Shown one piece after another: positions 45,067-57,113 of a stretch of 62,902 nucleotides of DNA. Source of the stretch: Gamsiella multidivaricata. Taxonomy: Eukaryota; Mortierellomycota; Mortierellomycetes; Mortierellales; Mortierellaceae. The notes beneath the pieces were generated by a model, which worked only from the letters and a program-made list of their open reading frames with translations, was not told the origin of the DNA and did not search any database. The position numbers and the translations under genes are program-made. Numbering within the stretch: the stretch's first letter is position 1; every line of letters starts with the position of its first letter. The DNA lies in contig NW_026251843.1 in the NCBI RefSeq assembly GCF_025024155.1, positions 1 through 62,902 on the forward strand, given 5' to 3'.

Positions 45067-47769
45067 CTACAACGTCGGAGACAGGACCGTCGAGGGAGAC
45101 GGGGAGCTTGAGGCTACCTTATCCGTCACCCTCGTCGGCCCCATCCGCATAGGCAAGGTCCAAGTATACTCAATGACCTTTTCCAGCGCTTCACGACGCG
45201 CCTGAAGGATCTGGTCTCGAGTAGTACGCAGGAATTGCCCAGTCGACGTCGCAGACGTTATACCGGTCAGAAATGCCCCTTCCTGCAGTGACCGTAATGC
45301 CGGCCGCGGCAGAGTGAACAAACCACCTTCAGTAGGTGGTATGAATCCGCACGCCTTCTTTTCCTTTCGCTGTACTGCATGCAAACCTTCGCTGTCACTA
45401 CCTGGATAGGGTTTGAACCGTTGATGTGTTAAATTCACCTTCGGCTGGCCTTTTTGACTGGCCCTCCTAAGCCCTGTCGATCCATATTCTGACGTCCGAC
45501 CTTGTTCCAACGATGAGGACCCTGCGTCAACATCCATTGACTCGGCACTCTCACGTGACTCCTTTGCAGCGCTTTGATCCAAAGACGCGAGAAAAGTCGA
45601 TGCAGCGATGGCTGCTGCTCCAGGATCGACTGACGCGACAGCCTTGGGATGTTCTAGCAGGTCGTTGGCGATTATCCGATTCCTGAGCGAGAGATTTGCC
45701 AAGTGAACTTCAGTTCCTGTTTCACCCTTGCCAGGGACCAGGATGGGATGCGAGGTAGAGGCCGAGTCGCCCGGCATACTGTCCTTTGCTACAACGTCCT
45801 TCGCCTCCTTCAACCCCCTCAAGTGCGTGTCGGTTTGCGGCAGAGTCTTGATGTGTGTACTCGCGCTTGGTAAGTCATTCATGGTAACCCATTTTACAGC
45901 AGGCTGCAAGACAGCGGCAGAAACGGGCGTCTCGGGTCCTGATTGGGCTGTAGGAGATCCACGACTAGGCGACACTGATTCGTTCCTGTTCGGCGGGCCC
46001 TTGACTGTTGATGACGCTGGGACGAGGACTGGCAATGACGTTGAAGGGACATGCTCATCTACTTCCATACCACGATCACTAGAATCGAGAGACATGGGTT
46101 CAGACCGTGTCTCCGATAATGTGTCATATCGCTTGAAAAGTGACTGAGACCCGTCCAAGAAACGCTTCAATTCAATGTGGGCGGCCTCGACTGATCTCTT
46201 CAACTCTTCCTGTCTTTCCTTCTCCATACCCTCCAGAATCCTGAAGGAATGCCTGCTCATTCGCTTTCGTATCGTCTTGGCCTCCATTCCTGTCCCCTTG
46301 GCTTTCAGGAGATCCTCTTCGAAGGCCTCGACTGTTTTATAGAGCGGTGGGCACGTCTTTGATTCTGGGAATGGAAGTTTCAGAGCGTCTGCCCAAATCC
46401 AGTATGCTGACTCTGGACTCAATCCACGCGGTTCGGGATGCCAAAGAGGTAGGTAACGAGCGAGGTCCCATAACGGCGGACACCCATCCAAATTGATGGG
46501 GCACAACTCCATAAAGCTGTCCCCGATGTTTAGGAATTTTACGGCGCAATCTTCTCGAAATTTCGCCGTGATGATAGATCCCAGAGGTCGGATGGGCGGC
46601 AAGTCGTCCTCGTCGTCGATGTCGTAGCGAGTATTCTCCAATTGCGGGAGCGGCGGTAGTCCGACGCTGTGCGCAATTCCCTGAAAGTAGCTGGGTACGA
46701 GGCGGTAGTATTTCCTGCCATCGTGAACGACAGACTCCACGATAGTCCTTGCCTTTCTGGAGTCCAGAAATTCGTTATGTTTATAAAAAGTCCCGCCGTG
46801 TCGATCCACACAACCGAACACCTTGTTGTATTCCGCCATAAACAAGCTCTTGGTCATATAGACAAACTTCCTGCTCAAGATATGAACAGCCGCCCTGAAA
46901 ATACATTCTCCTGCGGTCAGCAATGTGATTTTGTTGCTCGCCAAGATGGGTACGCCGTGGGCCATCACCATTCGGAGATCATTCATTGTGCTTGAAGACT
47001 TTGCGGTTGCAGCACCTGCTAGTATTGATTGGTGCGGTGTCGCTCCTTGGGTTGCAGGCGACGATAAGGCTGGTGTTGAGACAGATGGTGTCGAGACGGA
47101 CGGTGTCAAGGTGAATGGCCGAGGAGGCACTGCGGCAGTCCACTGTGGAGGCTGAGTAGGATGAGGCACTTGTATATCGTGTTGTTGGGGAGCTTGATAA
47201 GGGATTTGTGCAGTAATCCTGAGACCAGGTAAAGACCCGTCTATGTTTGATTAACGTATCAACCTATTGTTAGCTCACAGCTCGGATGGTGCAGAAAGTA
47301 GATGGCGATGGATGTGGTAGTGTAAATATTGGGTACCCTGTCTTTGTTCAGAGGCAGGGAAAGGGCCAATGAAGCCCTCTTCTTCATTTTCTGGCTGCTG
47401 CAGAGAAACATGCAATGGAGGCGGTGTATTTGGTCCTGAGGAAAACGGCGTTGTCGGCGTCGAAGATCGACCTGAAGAAGGCCGGTTGGGCGATAGCCGA
47501 TGCCTCGTTGGGCCTGCTGGCGAGACTGGCCTGTATTGTGTTGGGAATTGCTGGTTGTACTTGAAATCACCTTTGATATTATCCAAGGACGTCATGAGCT
47601 TTGAGGCTCTCTTCTTCTTCTTTTTCTTAGTAGTCGTGGTGGTGGTGCTGTCAGTTGCCTGGGGCGGGTTCGGGCTCGGTACGTTCGCAGAGTATGCTGG
47701 ATTCTGCTTGGGCTGTGGAATCGGACCTGGCGAGGGCGCGGATCCGGATCCGGGGATCGGTGAGTCCAT
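45067..47769 (-). CDS. Unrecognised 868-residue protein
   Basis: Exons 47769-47337 and 47240-45067 join in phase. The N-terminal 190 residues are Pro/Ser/Thr-rich and disordered, with a Lys run (KKKKKKRASK) and a Tyr/Phe-containing patch (NIKGDFKYNQQFPTQYRPVS). Residues from about 240 look globular: MVMAHGVPILASNKITLLTA, AEYNKVFGCVDRHGGTFYKH, RTIVESVVHDGRKYYRLVPS. An acidic linker and a Pro/Trp segment (LARYLPLWHPEPRGLSPESA) follow. A coiled coil (GMEKERQEELKRSVEAAHIE) precedes a long Ser/Pro-rich tail. The patterned conserved-looking core suggests a real fungal protein, perhaps nuclear, but I know no family for it. Confidence 0.75.
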
Positions 47770-48300
47770 GAGGTGATTGGCTTCAGGGAATGGAGAAGAA
47801 GAATGAGAGCGAAAGATCAGTTAAAGCGATCGTAAACAAAAAAAAAAAAAAAAAGAGGCCATTTGTCGAACACAGGGACCATCTTTTCGGGCACCTTCTC
47901 TGATGCTTCGCCACTTTGGGTCTGGTGAGCCCCCTGGAACACGCGTGCCGCGTTCGCATATACGTCATGCTTTTCAGCAAGAGCGAGGCTGGCTCGAATA
48001 TCTGTATTCCCTGGCTTTTGGGCTCTTCGCAGAAGGGCGCGTTGCGTCCCAGCCAACGGGGATGCATGGCGTGGAAAAAGACGCGTTGGTTGAAAATCCC
48101 TAAGGCATGAAAGCGGGGTCCTGATTGTATCGGCTTCGAGCCCACGGTGCCACTCATGCCAGCACATCCACTTGGCCAGGACGCTTTCACCGGGGACGCG
48201 AAAAAAATGGGTTGGTGCCCTCATGTCTGAGCGACTTTTATTAAAACTGAGTCAGGAATATTACTTCGCCCATCCTTCAAATGTTTCCAGTGCCTCTCGT
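47770..48300. other. Intergenic region with an orphan open frame
   Basis: Between two tandem minus-strand genes. An open frame at 47817-48224 (-) contains a protein-like stretch (DIRASLALAEKHDVYANAAR) but runs into a T17 tract. I cannot support it as a gene. Confidence 0.4.
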
Positions 48301-50986
48301 TTAACTGATTTCTTTGTACATGCGGTCAATCTCGGCGCCATACTTGGCCTTTGCGGTGTGTCTCTTCAACTTGAAAGTGGGAGTCTACATGGGTAGTCGG
48401 AACAGTCATTCGAACATTAGCTGCGTTCTTTTATGGCTTCCACTCGGCCAAATTACCATGGATCATAATATAGATTACGTACCAAAAGGTCGTTCTCAAT
48501 AAAGAAGGGTTCGGGCGAAAGATGGATATTCTTAAGGATCTCAAAGCCCTTCAAGTCCGAGTCCCGTCCAAACGCGGCAAGCTCCTTCAGCAATGTCTCC
48601 TTCGCCATAGGTTCAGCGCACAGCTCTTCGAACGATTTATCCCCCAATCCGTGCTCATCCGCCCACAGTTTGAGTGTATCAGCATCAGGCACAACTACTC
48701 CTACCACGTGTGCCTCAAGAGAGTATCCATACACAAAGACTTGTGCTACCAGGTGGTGCTTCGCCAGAATGGCCTCGATTTTCTCCGGTGCGATATATTC
48801 TCCCTGCGCCAGCTTGAAGATGTTTTTTACACGATCGATCAGGATCAAGCGACCCAGGCCATCCCACATACCAACGTCGCCGGTGCTATGAATTCAGCCC
48901 ACATCGCCAACGTTGAAAAATATGATGGCATTAGAACAAGCCTTACGTTTCGATTCACAACACGTTATCCGGATCTTGCGGTACTCACCTCGACCATCCA
49001 TCAGCGTCCAGAGTCTCTGCTGTCAGCTGAGGGGATTTGAAGTAGCCCTTGAAGACTGACGTTCCGCGCAGCAGAATCTCACCTCGAGGGAACGGCTCAT
49101 CCTGACTGGTGTAGTTCATGCTGGGAATATCTCGAAGTTTAACCTCCACGCAAAGCTGTGGAGGTCCAACTTGCCCTGGCGTCAGGTCACCACGGTAACT
49201 TATGCTCAACCCTGCGGCCTGCTCTGTCTGACCGTAGCCCTCGTAGACATCTGCGCTAAAGCAGATGCGGAGAAAATCCATGACATCAGGAGAGATAGGA
49301 GCAGATGCCGAAATAATGTGCTTCACCTTTCCGCCCAGGCGTGCACGGATGGAGCCAAAGACCATTCGATCCCAGAACGCGTGCTCTATGATTCCATTTG
49401 CCAGATTGGCCTTCTTGGCACTGTAGGCACGGTTGAAGAGGAAGGCTGCTAGACCGCCCTTGGCCTTTACGCCTGCCATAACTTTGTCGTAAATACGGTT
49501 GAAGAGCCGAGGTACAGAAACAAAAATAGTTGGTTGCAGCACAGCAACATCGTCCAGCAGTTTCAGGGTGTCTCCTTGATAGTATCCAATGCGGGCAGCT
49601 CTCGAGATCATGACTCCCTGGCAGAGACGCTCGAAGACGTGGGCAAGAGGAAGATATGAAATATGGGTATCATTGTTGCTCAAGTCGCAGAACTTTCCGT
49701 GCTCTGCCATCAGTTGGAAGGAGGCGATCGTGGCCACGAAGTTCTTGTGCGTCAGGACAGCGCCTCTATCAAAAATGGGGCGCACCATAGAGTATTAAAA
49801 ACAGTCAACAGCATGTTCCGTATAACCTCCTCCAATATGAAAGACGCGATATTGTTCAATAGCATAGCGTGCCTGATAGCCTACTAAGACTTACTTTGGT
49901 GTCCCAGTCGTTCCTGAGGTATAGCAGATTGTCGCGACGTCGTCTTCTGTGGGGTGGAGAGCCTGGACGGGACGTTCGAGACCGCTGAGCTCGACATCAG
50001 TCCAGGATACAATATTGAGCTCCAGTTCCTTGCCTTCGGTCACCAAAGACTCGTCCACATCACCTATAATAACGAGAGTCTTGACTGTTGGCAAGTTCGG
50101 CTTCAAGTCGAGAATAATTTCTGCCTTGTCAGATGAAGCGATGATGATTTCCATCTCGGTCTGGTTCACAATATACTCGATAGCGGCCATCCCCAACGTA
50201 TCGTACAATGGTACCGAAATATAATTGTGCATATAACCTGCCAGTTCGCTCATCGTCTAAGGAGGGTAAGGTAGTATGAGAAAGATGCTCGGGTTATTCG
50301 TTTTTCTTCCGCTCGGAATCAAGGTTATGTATCCAAGACATACCCATTCGGGGCTATTGATAGAGAAGATTCCGAAGGTTTGCTTGGGAGCAATGCCCAG
50401 TTGGGACAAGCCAGCACCAAAGTTCGTGATGCGTTCGTAGGTCTTGGGGTAGGATTGCCAAACGTAGGCCTGAGGAGCACCATCAACAACGGGTCGGTGG
50501 CCGATAAATTCTCCCCCATCTATTCATTTCAGGGAAAGAATTGGAGAGGATGAGTGCCCTGAGCGTAGTGTATGAAGTCTGTATGTCTTTGTTTTGTTGT
50601 CAGTAGCGCGCTGTAGCTGTAGCTGTAGCTGTAGCTGTAGCTGTAGCTGTAGCTGTAGCTGTAGCTGTAGCATTAGCCCGCCAATAGTCTGTATCGCATC
50701 GAGACGATGACCCACAATAGCATTGAAGAGCTATGGGGCCCAAGCACACCTCATAGCTTGCTCTTACGTCCTCACACCCCCTGCGTCTGATAGTCGCGTT
50801 CCCCTTACCTGCGCGAAGGACGCCTTCAAGGAAATTGTCGTGCAGGGTCCTAATGGTTGTACCGGCTTTGATGGACGAATAATTCTCAAGCAACTTTTCA
50901 GGGCAGAGGACACTGCGTCGGGGTTTGCCTTCGCCCCGGATGTCAGGGCTGCTGGGCACGACGACTGAAAACATTTGCACGTCCAT
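48301..50986 (-). CDS. Long-chain fatty acid-CoA ligase
   Basis: ATP-dependent acyl-CoA synthetase activating long-chain fatty acids (Faa/ACSL type). Exons 50986-50809, 50519-50344, 50256-49895, 49765-48989, 48885-48483 and 48384-48301 close in phase to 659 residues, typical for the family. The P-loop motif YTSGTTGTPKGAVLTH spans the exon 3/4 junction. The adenylate-binding block EGYGQTEQAAGLS and the FACS signature DRVKNIFKLAQGEYIAPEKIE (across exon 5) are intact. The N-terminus (EGKPRRSVLCPEKLLENY) matches fungal Faa proteins. There is no signal peptide and no peroxisomal PTS1; the C-terminus is MYKEIS. Two in-frame ATGs, 50986 and 50974, could both serve as start. Intron 1 contains a perfect hexanucleotide array. 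Confidence 0.95.
50611..50670 (+). repeat. CTGTAG hexanucleotide array, ten units
   Basis: Ten perfect tandem CTGTAG units inside intron 1 of the acyl-CoA ligase gene. On the coding strand the unit reads CTACAG, so every copy ends in a possible CAG acceptor. Confidence 0.95.
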
Positions 50987-51627
50987 GGGTTGTAGAAGTA
51001 GAAGTAGAGGTAGAAGTACTGAAAGAGTTTGGTGATGCAGATGAGAGAATGAGGTGAGTGAGATGTCTGCAGATGAAGGAGAAGGAAAGGGATGAGCTCG
51101 AAGAAGGTTGGGGGAACGGAAGGACAATAAGTAAGGAAGACGAGAGCGACCAGGTCCCCATTGGGGAGCCCATTTGTCTGCGCCCACAGCAATCTGTGGA
51201 GGGGAGACAAATGAAAACTCAATTCCGTCCAGTCTCTCCCAACAGTTTCTATTCACGCAACAACAGTTGTTCAGCATGTACCACTGACGCTCTTGAAATT
51301 GATTTGGCACCTACTTCCTCCAGTTCGTCGCACCGACCGATGCTCCACTCTGTTGTCGGCTTGTTCGCTTATTTGTTTCCTTGCCTGTTTGCTTTATGCC
51401 TCTGCTTCCCGTTTCTCGCCGGTCTTACTTCAGGGCGCAAAGAGAATCCGTAGATGGCTCCTCTGCTTCGAATAAACACTGTGTTTGCTGCTTGCATTGG
51501 CATGTGCACCCTGGAATGCAGACGGCCACCCAATCAACTGCGAGGCCTCCTATGCGCCCTTGCGCTCCATCTATGGCCGAAAGAGGGAATACTGTACACG
51601 TCTTTGTTTTATTCTATTTTACTTTGT
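50987..51627. other. Intergenic region upstream of the acyl-CoA ligase
   Basis: Promoter of the ligase gene and 3' flank of the DUF8032-like gene. A GTAGAAGTAGAAGTAGAGG repeat lies near 50990-51012. No gene seen. Confidence 0.55.
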
Positions 51628-54177
51628 TTAACACCACAACGCCTCATCCTCGTCCTCCCCGACTTCGTCCTCATCCTCAACATCGCTGTTGTACCCACTG
51701 GTCAGAGCATTGATAAGCTCTTCAGTCGTCATGCTCACAAAGTCGTGGTCCTCTGGATACTCGCTGTTCTTGAGTCGCGACATCCACCAATCATCTTCAT
51801 CCTCGTCCGCGTTCTGTTCTAGTGTGAGATCTGCTTCCATGTTCTCCTCGTCCTCTTTCTCGCTCGTGTCTTCACCATGTTTCTCCATCGATTCATCCCT
51901 CTCTTGACTCTCCTCGTCTTCATTATCTTGGTCTCCTGAATGGTGATACCGTCTCCTTTTCAGGCGTCGAGATCGTTCCTTTTGCTCCGTAGACGAAGAA
52001 GGCCCAGCGACTGACCGTTTCGCAGATGACGAGGACGTAGAGGAAGATATGAGGGGGCGCGGTGCCGATATGTGTTTGGGCGGCGTGGGAGTGATACGCG
52101 GCCGGCTTCTCGCTGAGCCTGATCCAGTGCCTAGGCTGTAGGTACTAATGCTTCCTGTGAACGACAACAAAGACAATTGTGAATGAAATCCACCCTCAGA
52201 AGATGACCCATCCTCAGATTCGTCCTCTGAGGACTCAGCTTCACTATCTACGTCCTCCTCCTCTTCATCCTCGTCCTCCCTGTCTTCGATATCGGGATTG
52301 TGTTCAGACATCAAGTTGTCTGTATGCCCCGAGCGGCTAGATCGTCTGCTGAGGGGCTTTCGTTTGAAGGAATCCTGTGCCTCAAAATGAACGCGTCTTT
52401 GCTGTTGCCTTCGGTGGCAATGATGATTATGGTGATTATGGTGGAAGTGGTTGGGTCTGCTGAAGCCCTCAGGCTCTAAACTGGATTCAAATGTCCTTCC
52501 AGTTAAGATGGATGGGCCGACCCTTGCACGAGGCTGGCAGGTCGAAGGGAGGAAGCGCTTTCTGTACGCGTCCAGTGCCTGCTGCAGTAGAAGACGCTTC
52601 CCGTCTAGTAAAGCCTGGTTGACTGCACACTACTCATATGTGCAACCAAAGGAAATATATCAGTAGCCCGTAGGTCACTGAAGGACCCTCTGCTTATTGG
52701 ACTGTGGCTGCAAAAAAAAAAGAAAAAAAAAAGTATGCACATACCAGCTTCCATCCGATCTCATTCAGATACGATTCCTCCGCTTGTCGGACGCCACCAG
52801 GTTTCCAATGCTGGGGATCACCTTCTTCCACCAAGAACGAACGCGGATAGACACAGTTCGTTTTTTTGAAACCAAAGGGGAGGTCCTCCACCCGAATATG
52901 ATCAATGCTATGGCGAATGCAAAGTCGTTTCATCTGACCCTCTACATACCCATCAAACAACAAAAACTGCCCAGGATCGTCAGCGCTATGAGGATAGGAC
53001 GTTGAAGGACGGAATACACCCACACTAGGAAGCTGTTGTGACGACGGCCGGCCACGCATTGACGAAAGACCATGTCGCTGAGTCAGCGAACTCTCTGAAA
53101 ATAAACCGTAAAGAGCAGAGCCAGGAGTTGAGCTCGGGGCAAACGATCGCTGGCCAGCTTGTGCCGTTGTGGACACCTGCACGGGCTGCCAGGTAATTGA
53201 CCTAGCTAGGCTAGCCTGAGTGCCAGTTCTCGGGCGGCATGGCTGACCCACGTGCTTGGATCCAGGTAATCTCGGTATCGCCATGACTTGTCTCTGGACT
53301 GGTGACTTCAGGGATCTCTGAACTGCCAGCTCCTGTCTCCTCGCTCTCCGAGACTTTTGCTCCGCATTAACGTTTCGTAGACAAACCACTGCACGCTGCA
53401 GAACGCCTCTCTTGCCGTCTAATTGTGTGGGATTCAGAAGCACGAGTTTCCACCCTTGCTCGTTACACTCGCGCTCATATTCGCGACGAGTGCCGTTGTA
53501 CTGCTCCTTTGGTCCATCCGCGCTAGGGTAAAGGCAATTGGCGACTCGAAGCTCTGATGATATGCCGGTCATATCCACGGCATCAATATCTACCCGAATT
53601 GTATAGGACGTGCTTCCGCTCTTTGTCGAGTACGTAAAGTTGAGCCAAGGCACGCCAGCCATAAATTTGACAGTGGGTGCAGCCGCAGGAGGGATCTTGC
53701 TATGAATGGGTCGTATAACAGACAGGAACTGTCCCATATCGTTCGTCTGGTTTTGCGGTTTCTGAGTGGGCTGATGGTTCGCATTCGGCCTTGAGGATGT
53801 ACCGCTCGCCGAGCCAATTTCGTCCGCCGACTGAATTTTTCCCAACTTCACGCGTCTTAGAGTGGCCTCTATTTGTGATATTTGTTCCACGGACAGGGTT
53901 GAGAGTGCACCAATAACGCTTGCGCTTGGCAACAGCAGGTCTCGCAGTGGTAAAGACGCATTGGGGCTACTCTGCGACTCTACTAAAGGACCTTGCCGCT
54001 TGGTGCATAGGCCAAATGGGATACGTGTTACAATATGAATCTAGAGACTGCACTGAACACTAACAACCACTGAAACTCAGTGATAATAACTACCTCACAT
54101 TGTTCAGAGCGGTTACCGCAACGAATAGCTGGCCTACTCGCCGTTTCATTCTCTGATGGGGAATCACTTCCACTCAT
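51628..54177 (-). CDS. Protein with two DUF8032-like domains
   Basis: Exons 54177-54094, 54040-52745 and 52629-51628 close in phase to 793 residues. Two related domains are seen. Copy 1 begins PWLNFTYSTKSGSTSYTIRV and ends GWKLVLLNPTQLDGKRGVLQ, with NCLYPSADGPKEQY and YERECNEQGWKL inside. Copy 2 begins FLLFDGYVEGQMKRLCIRHS and ends in IGWKLCAVNQALLDGKRLLL, with NCVYPRSF and ESYLNEIGWKL inside. It is split by intron 2, and the acceptor at 52629 was chosen because it makes the two copies exactly equal in length. Such domains occur in Mucoromycota proteins of unknown function. The C-terminal 250 residues are acidic/Ser-rich with a His-rich patch (FHHNHHNHHCHRRQQQ) and a basic KRRRYHHS motif, suggesting a nuclear protein. 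Confidence 0.82.
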
Positions 54178-54886
54178 TTCGATAATCGAAATCCAAGAGG
54201 GCTTCTCGTCCTGAGAATATGATAGTTGCTGGGTTATTGCGAAGACGGCAACCCCGGCCAGGGTTTATCTCAAAAAAGAAAATGACCGGGGGTGTGAATG
54301 ATAAACAAACTTTGCACGTGCTTAAAAATGCAAGTTGGTGGCAAAACCATCATTGGCTTAGTGTATCTTTGAGGCCCCAGGCATCATAGCAGAATTGCAT
54401 CCAGGCGCAAAAAACAACAGCACCTTGTTAATAAAACCTATAGGTCCTGTATCGTTTGGTGAGGTCAACCCCCTTTCCGATGACTAGATGATGCTCATCG
54501 CGAACCCTCTGCAATCAATTGAAAATAACCCGATTCGTTCGATGCCTGCCCTTAACCTATTCACTTTAATTCAGTCCCCCAATGTTGGCTCCAGTCCTGA
54601 GTGTGTGAAGGCTACACCATCATAGCGCCGTGTTTTGTACGAGCGACGCTCGGTTAATCGTCTGTTTGAACTGGCTCTCTGCAATATACGAGTTCGTCGC
54701 GTGCCTGGAGCACCGCAGCGAGGAAGATGGCCTCCAAAAAGGGAAATCATACTCCTCAATTGCTCACCTCTTAACCTTCTAACTTCTTAATTCCCTTCTC
54801 TTTCACTCTCTCCCTCCCACGCACACCCTCACACACACTCTCTTGCTTCGTTCGCCTCTGCTCGGTCGGCTTCACCCCTTTCAGCC
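54178..54886. promoter_or_regulatory. Divergent promoter region, DUF8032-like gene / M24 peptidase
   Basis: 709 bp between divergent starts. The peptidase side has a TCTCTCCCTCCC-type leader (about 54790-54885). No gene or clear TATA box seen. Confidence 0.45.
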
Positions 54887-56003
54887 ATGCTCTCCCGGTT
54901 CGGCCTTAAATACCCGTCGAAACTCCACTGCGAGAAGGTCGCCTCGTTCCTCTCGCCAAAGTCTCGTGAGGACGCCATCCTCCTCGCCAAAGGTGCCGAG
55001 CTCCAGAACCGAGACAACACCGATGTCGAGCTCGACTTTCGCCAGGAGTCCAACTTTCTCTATCTCACCGGTGTCCAAGAAGCTGACTTCTACTTCATTT
55101 ACGACTTTACTCACAACCGCTCCTATTTGATTGCTCCGGACGAGAACCCTATCGTGGCTATCTGGAAGGGCCCAGGTCTGTCGAATAAGGAACTCTTGAA
55201 GAAATATGATGTCGACCATGTGGTCCGACACTCGGGCTTGCTGAACCTACTCAAAAACGAGTTACGTCCCGCAAAGATACATGGATGGGGTCGTCCCGAG
55301 AACGGACTTCCTTTGGGCGACAAGGCACAGGAACACGAACTCAAGCACTACATCTCACATCGTCTCGTTCGCCTCAGTAAGAAGAAGGATCATCAGAGAC
55401 ATTGTTCTAGTCTCCACCGTACCCGTCCGCATCACCCTCATCACCATGGGCCCTATGGCGACCACCACGGCCACCGCGGCGGCCATCACCGGGAACTCCA
55501 TTATCAGGACACGCAGCGGCAGGAAGATAAGGATCACGACCACGATGATCCAAAGGAGCCCGATGAGGTCACGCTTCTGCAAGCCATGATCCTCTCACGC
55601 GTGAACAAGACTCCTATCGAGATCGCGCTCTCGAGAGAGTCCACCCGCATCACATCGGACGCCCATCGATTGGTGATGCAGTCTGCCCGCGTCGGCATGT
55701 ACGAGTATCAGCTCGAGGCGCTCTTCCGGTACGAATGCGCCCGTCAGGGAGCCAAGACTCAGGCGTACCTGCCCATCGTCGGCACCGGCGTCAATGGCGC
55801 CTACTTGCACTATACCAGGAACGACACACGTATCCAGGATGGACAATTGATCTTGATCGACGCTGCCTGTGAGGCCGACTGCTACGGATCCGATGTTACA
55901 AGGACATTTCCTGTCAGCGGTCGATTCAGCCCCGAACAGACAGAGATCTATAACCTTGTTTTGGAGATGCAGACCGTAAGTTTCATTCACCTCGTTTTTT
56001 CTG

Positions 56004-56038
<35 letters not shown>

Positions 56039-56909
56039 GGAGGGGAAGCAGCCATAAAGCACTCTGACCTATTCCAACTCATATTTTTTTCATCATTCAT
56101 AACACATCTAGTCTGTTATCCAATCGATGCACAAAGGTGTTGAATGGGGCGCCATGGCCGTCCTCTCTCAAAAGATCGGCATCCGCGGCCTCAAGCGTCT
56201 GGGGATCTTCAAGGGCGACGACAACGACCTATTCGAGAGCAATGTCATCAAAGTCTTCTACCCTCACGGATTGGGCCATCTCGTGGGCCTGAACGTACAC
56301 GATGACGGACTTGGTCTTTCAGTTCAGCACCCCTCCCAGCTGACGAGCGATGCAGACAGCCTGTCCAAGTTGCCGGTCCAATTCCATCCTATTAACACCA
56401 ACACTGTGGCCGAATCTCTAATCGAGCTGCCTCCTCCTTCCAGTCGCAGAAACAAGGCAGTCGGGTCTTCGTTCTATGCGAAGCCTTCTACAAAGCTCGA
56501 GCCTGGAATGCTGGTGACGGTCGAGCCTGGGATCTATTTCAACCCTGCCCAGATCCAGTATGCATTGGAAAATCCTCATCTTGCGCAGTATCTCGACGAG
56601 GCCACGATCCGTCGCTACATGTCCGTGGGAGGTGTGCGTATTGAGGACGTAGTGCTGGTGTTGCCTAATGGAAGCGTGGAGAACATTACGACCGCGCCCA
56701 AGGACCTGCGCGAAGTGGAGCAGATCGTACAGGAAGGTCAGCGCAAGCACAGGGAAAGCCAGGAATTGCGTCAGCCAAGCAAGATTGCTGAGAAGAAACA
56801 TGAAAAGCAGAGCCCCCTCACCGAGATCTCGCAAGACGCGCCTCAAAGACTCAAGAAGCGTGTGGGCGTGTTCAAGAAGCTGCTGCGTGCCATTCGCAAT
56901 ATGTTTTAG
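54887..56909 (+). CDS. M24 metallopeptidase (aminopeptidase P/prolidase type) with His-rich insertion
   Basis: Pita-bread-fold dinuclear metal peptidase that removes Xaa-Pro residues. Exons 54887-55975 and 56112-56909 give 628 residues. The aminopeptidase-P N domain is at about 10-160 (LDFRQESNFLYLTGVQEADF). All five metal ligands are present: D325 and D336 (IDAACEADCYGSDVTRTFP), H419 (YPHGLGHLVG), E501 (VTVEPGIYF) and E541 (GGVRIEDVV). An extra segment at about residues 166-228 is rich in His, Asp and Arg, with HHPHHHGPYGDHHGHRGGHH, and lies between the two domains. The C-terminus is a basic tail (KKRVGVFKKLLRAIRNMF). It has no obvious signal peptide; cytosolic prolidase or an Icp55-like mitochondrial form are both possible. 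Confidence 0.93.
56006..56036 (+). repeat. Poly(A) tract in the M24 peptidase intron
   Basis: 31-bp A homopolymer near the donor side of the 136-bp intron. Confidence 0.9.
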
Positions 56910-56946
56910 GTACTTGCTAGGGCGACAGCAAAAACATACCATTTTG

Positions 56947-56948
<2 letters not shown>

Positions 56949-56978
<30 letters not shown>
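56949..56978 (+). repeat. Poly(A) tract just after the M24 peptidase stop
   Basis: 30-bp A homopolymer 40 bp downstream of the stop codon, on the coding strand. Confidence 0.85.
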
Positions 56979-56979
<1 letters not shown>

Positions 56980-57113
56980 CATTCTTTACTTGTAATCAAA
57001 AACAAGACGACAGTCAAAGTGACATCTAAGAATCATGTTTATTCATTTCCTTCTTGACAAATGGCGCTGAACGTCGTTGTTCCTCCGTTCCTCTTTTGCA
57101 TCCTCACTTGTTT

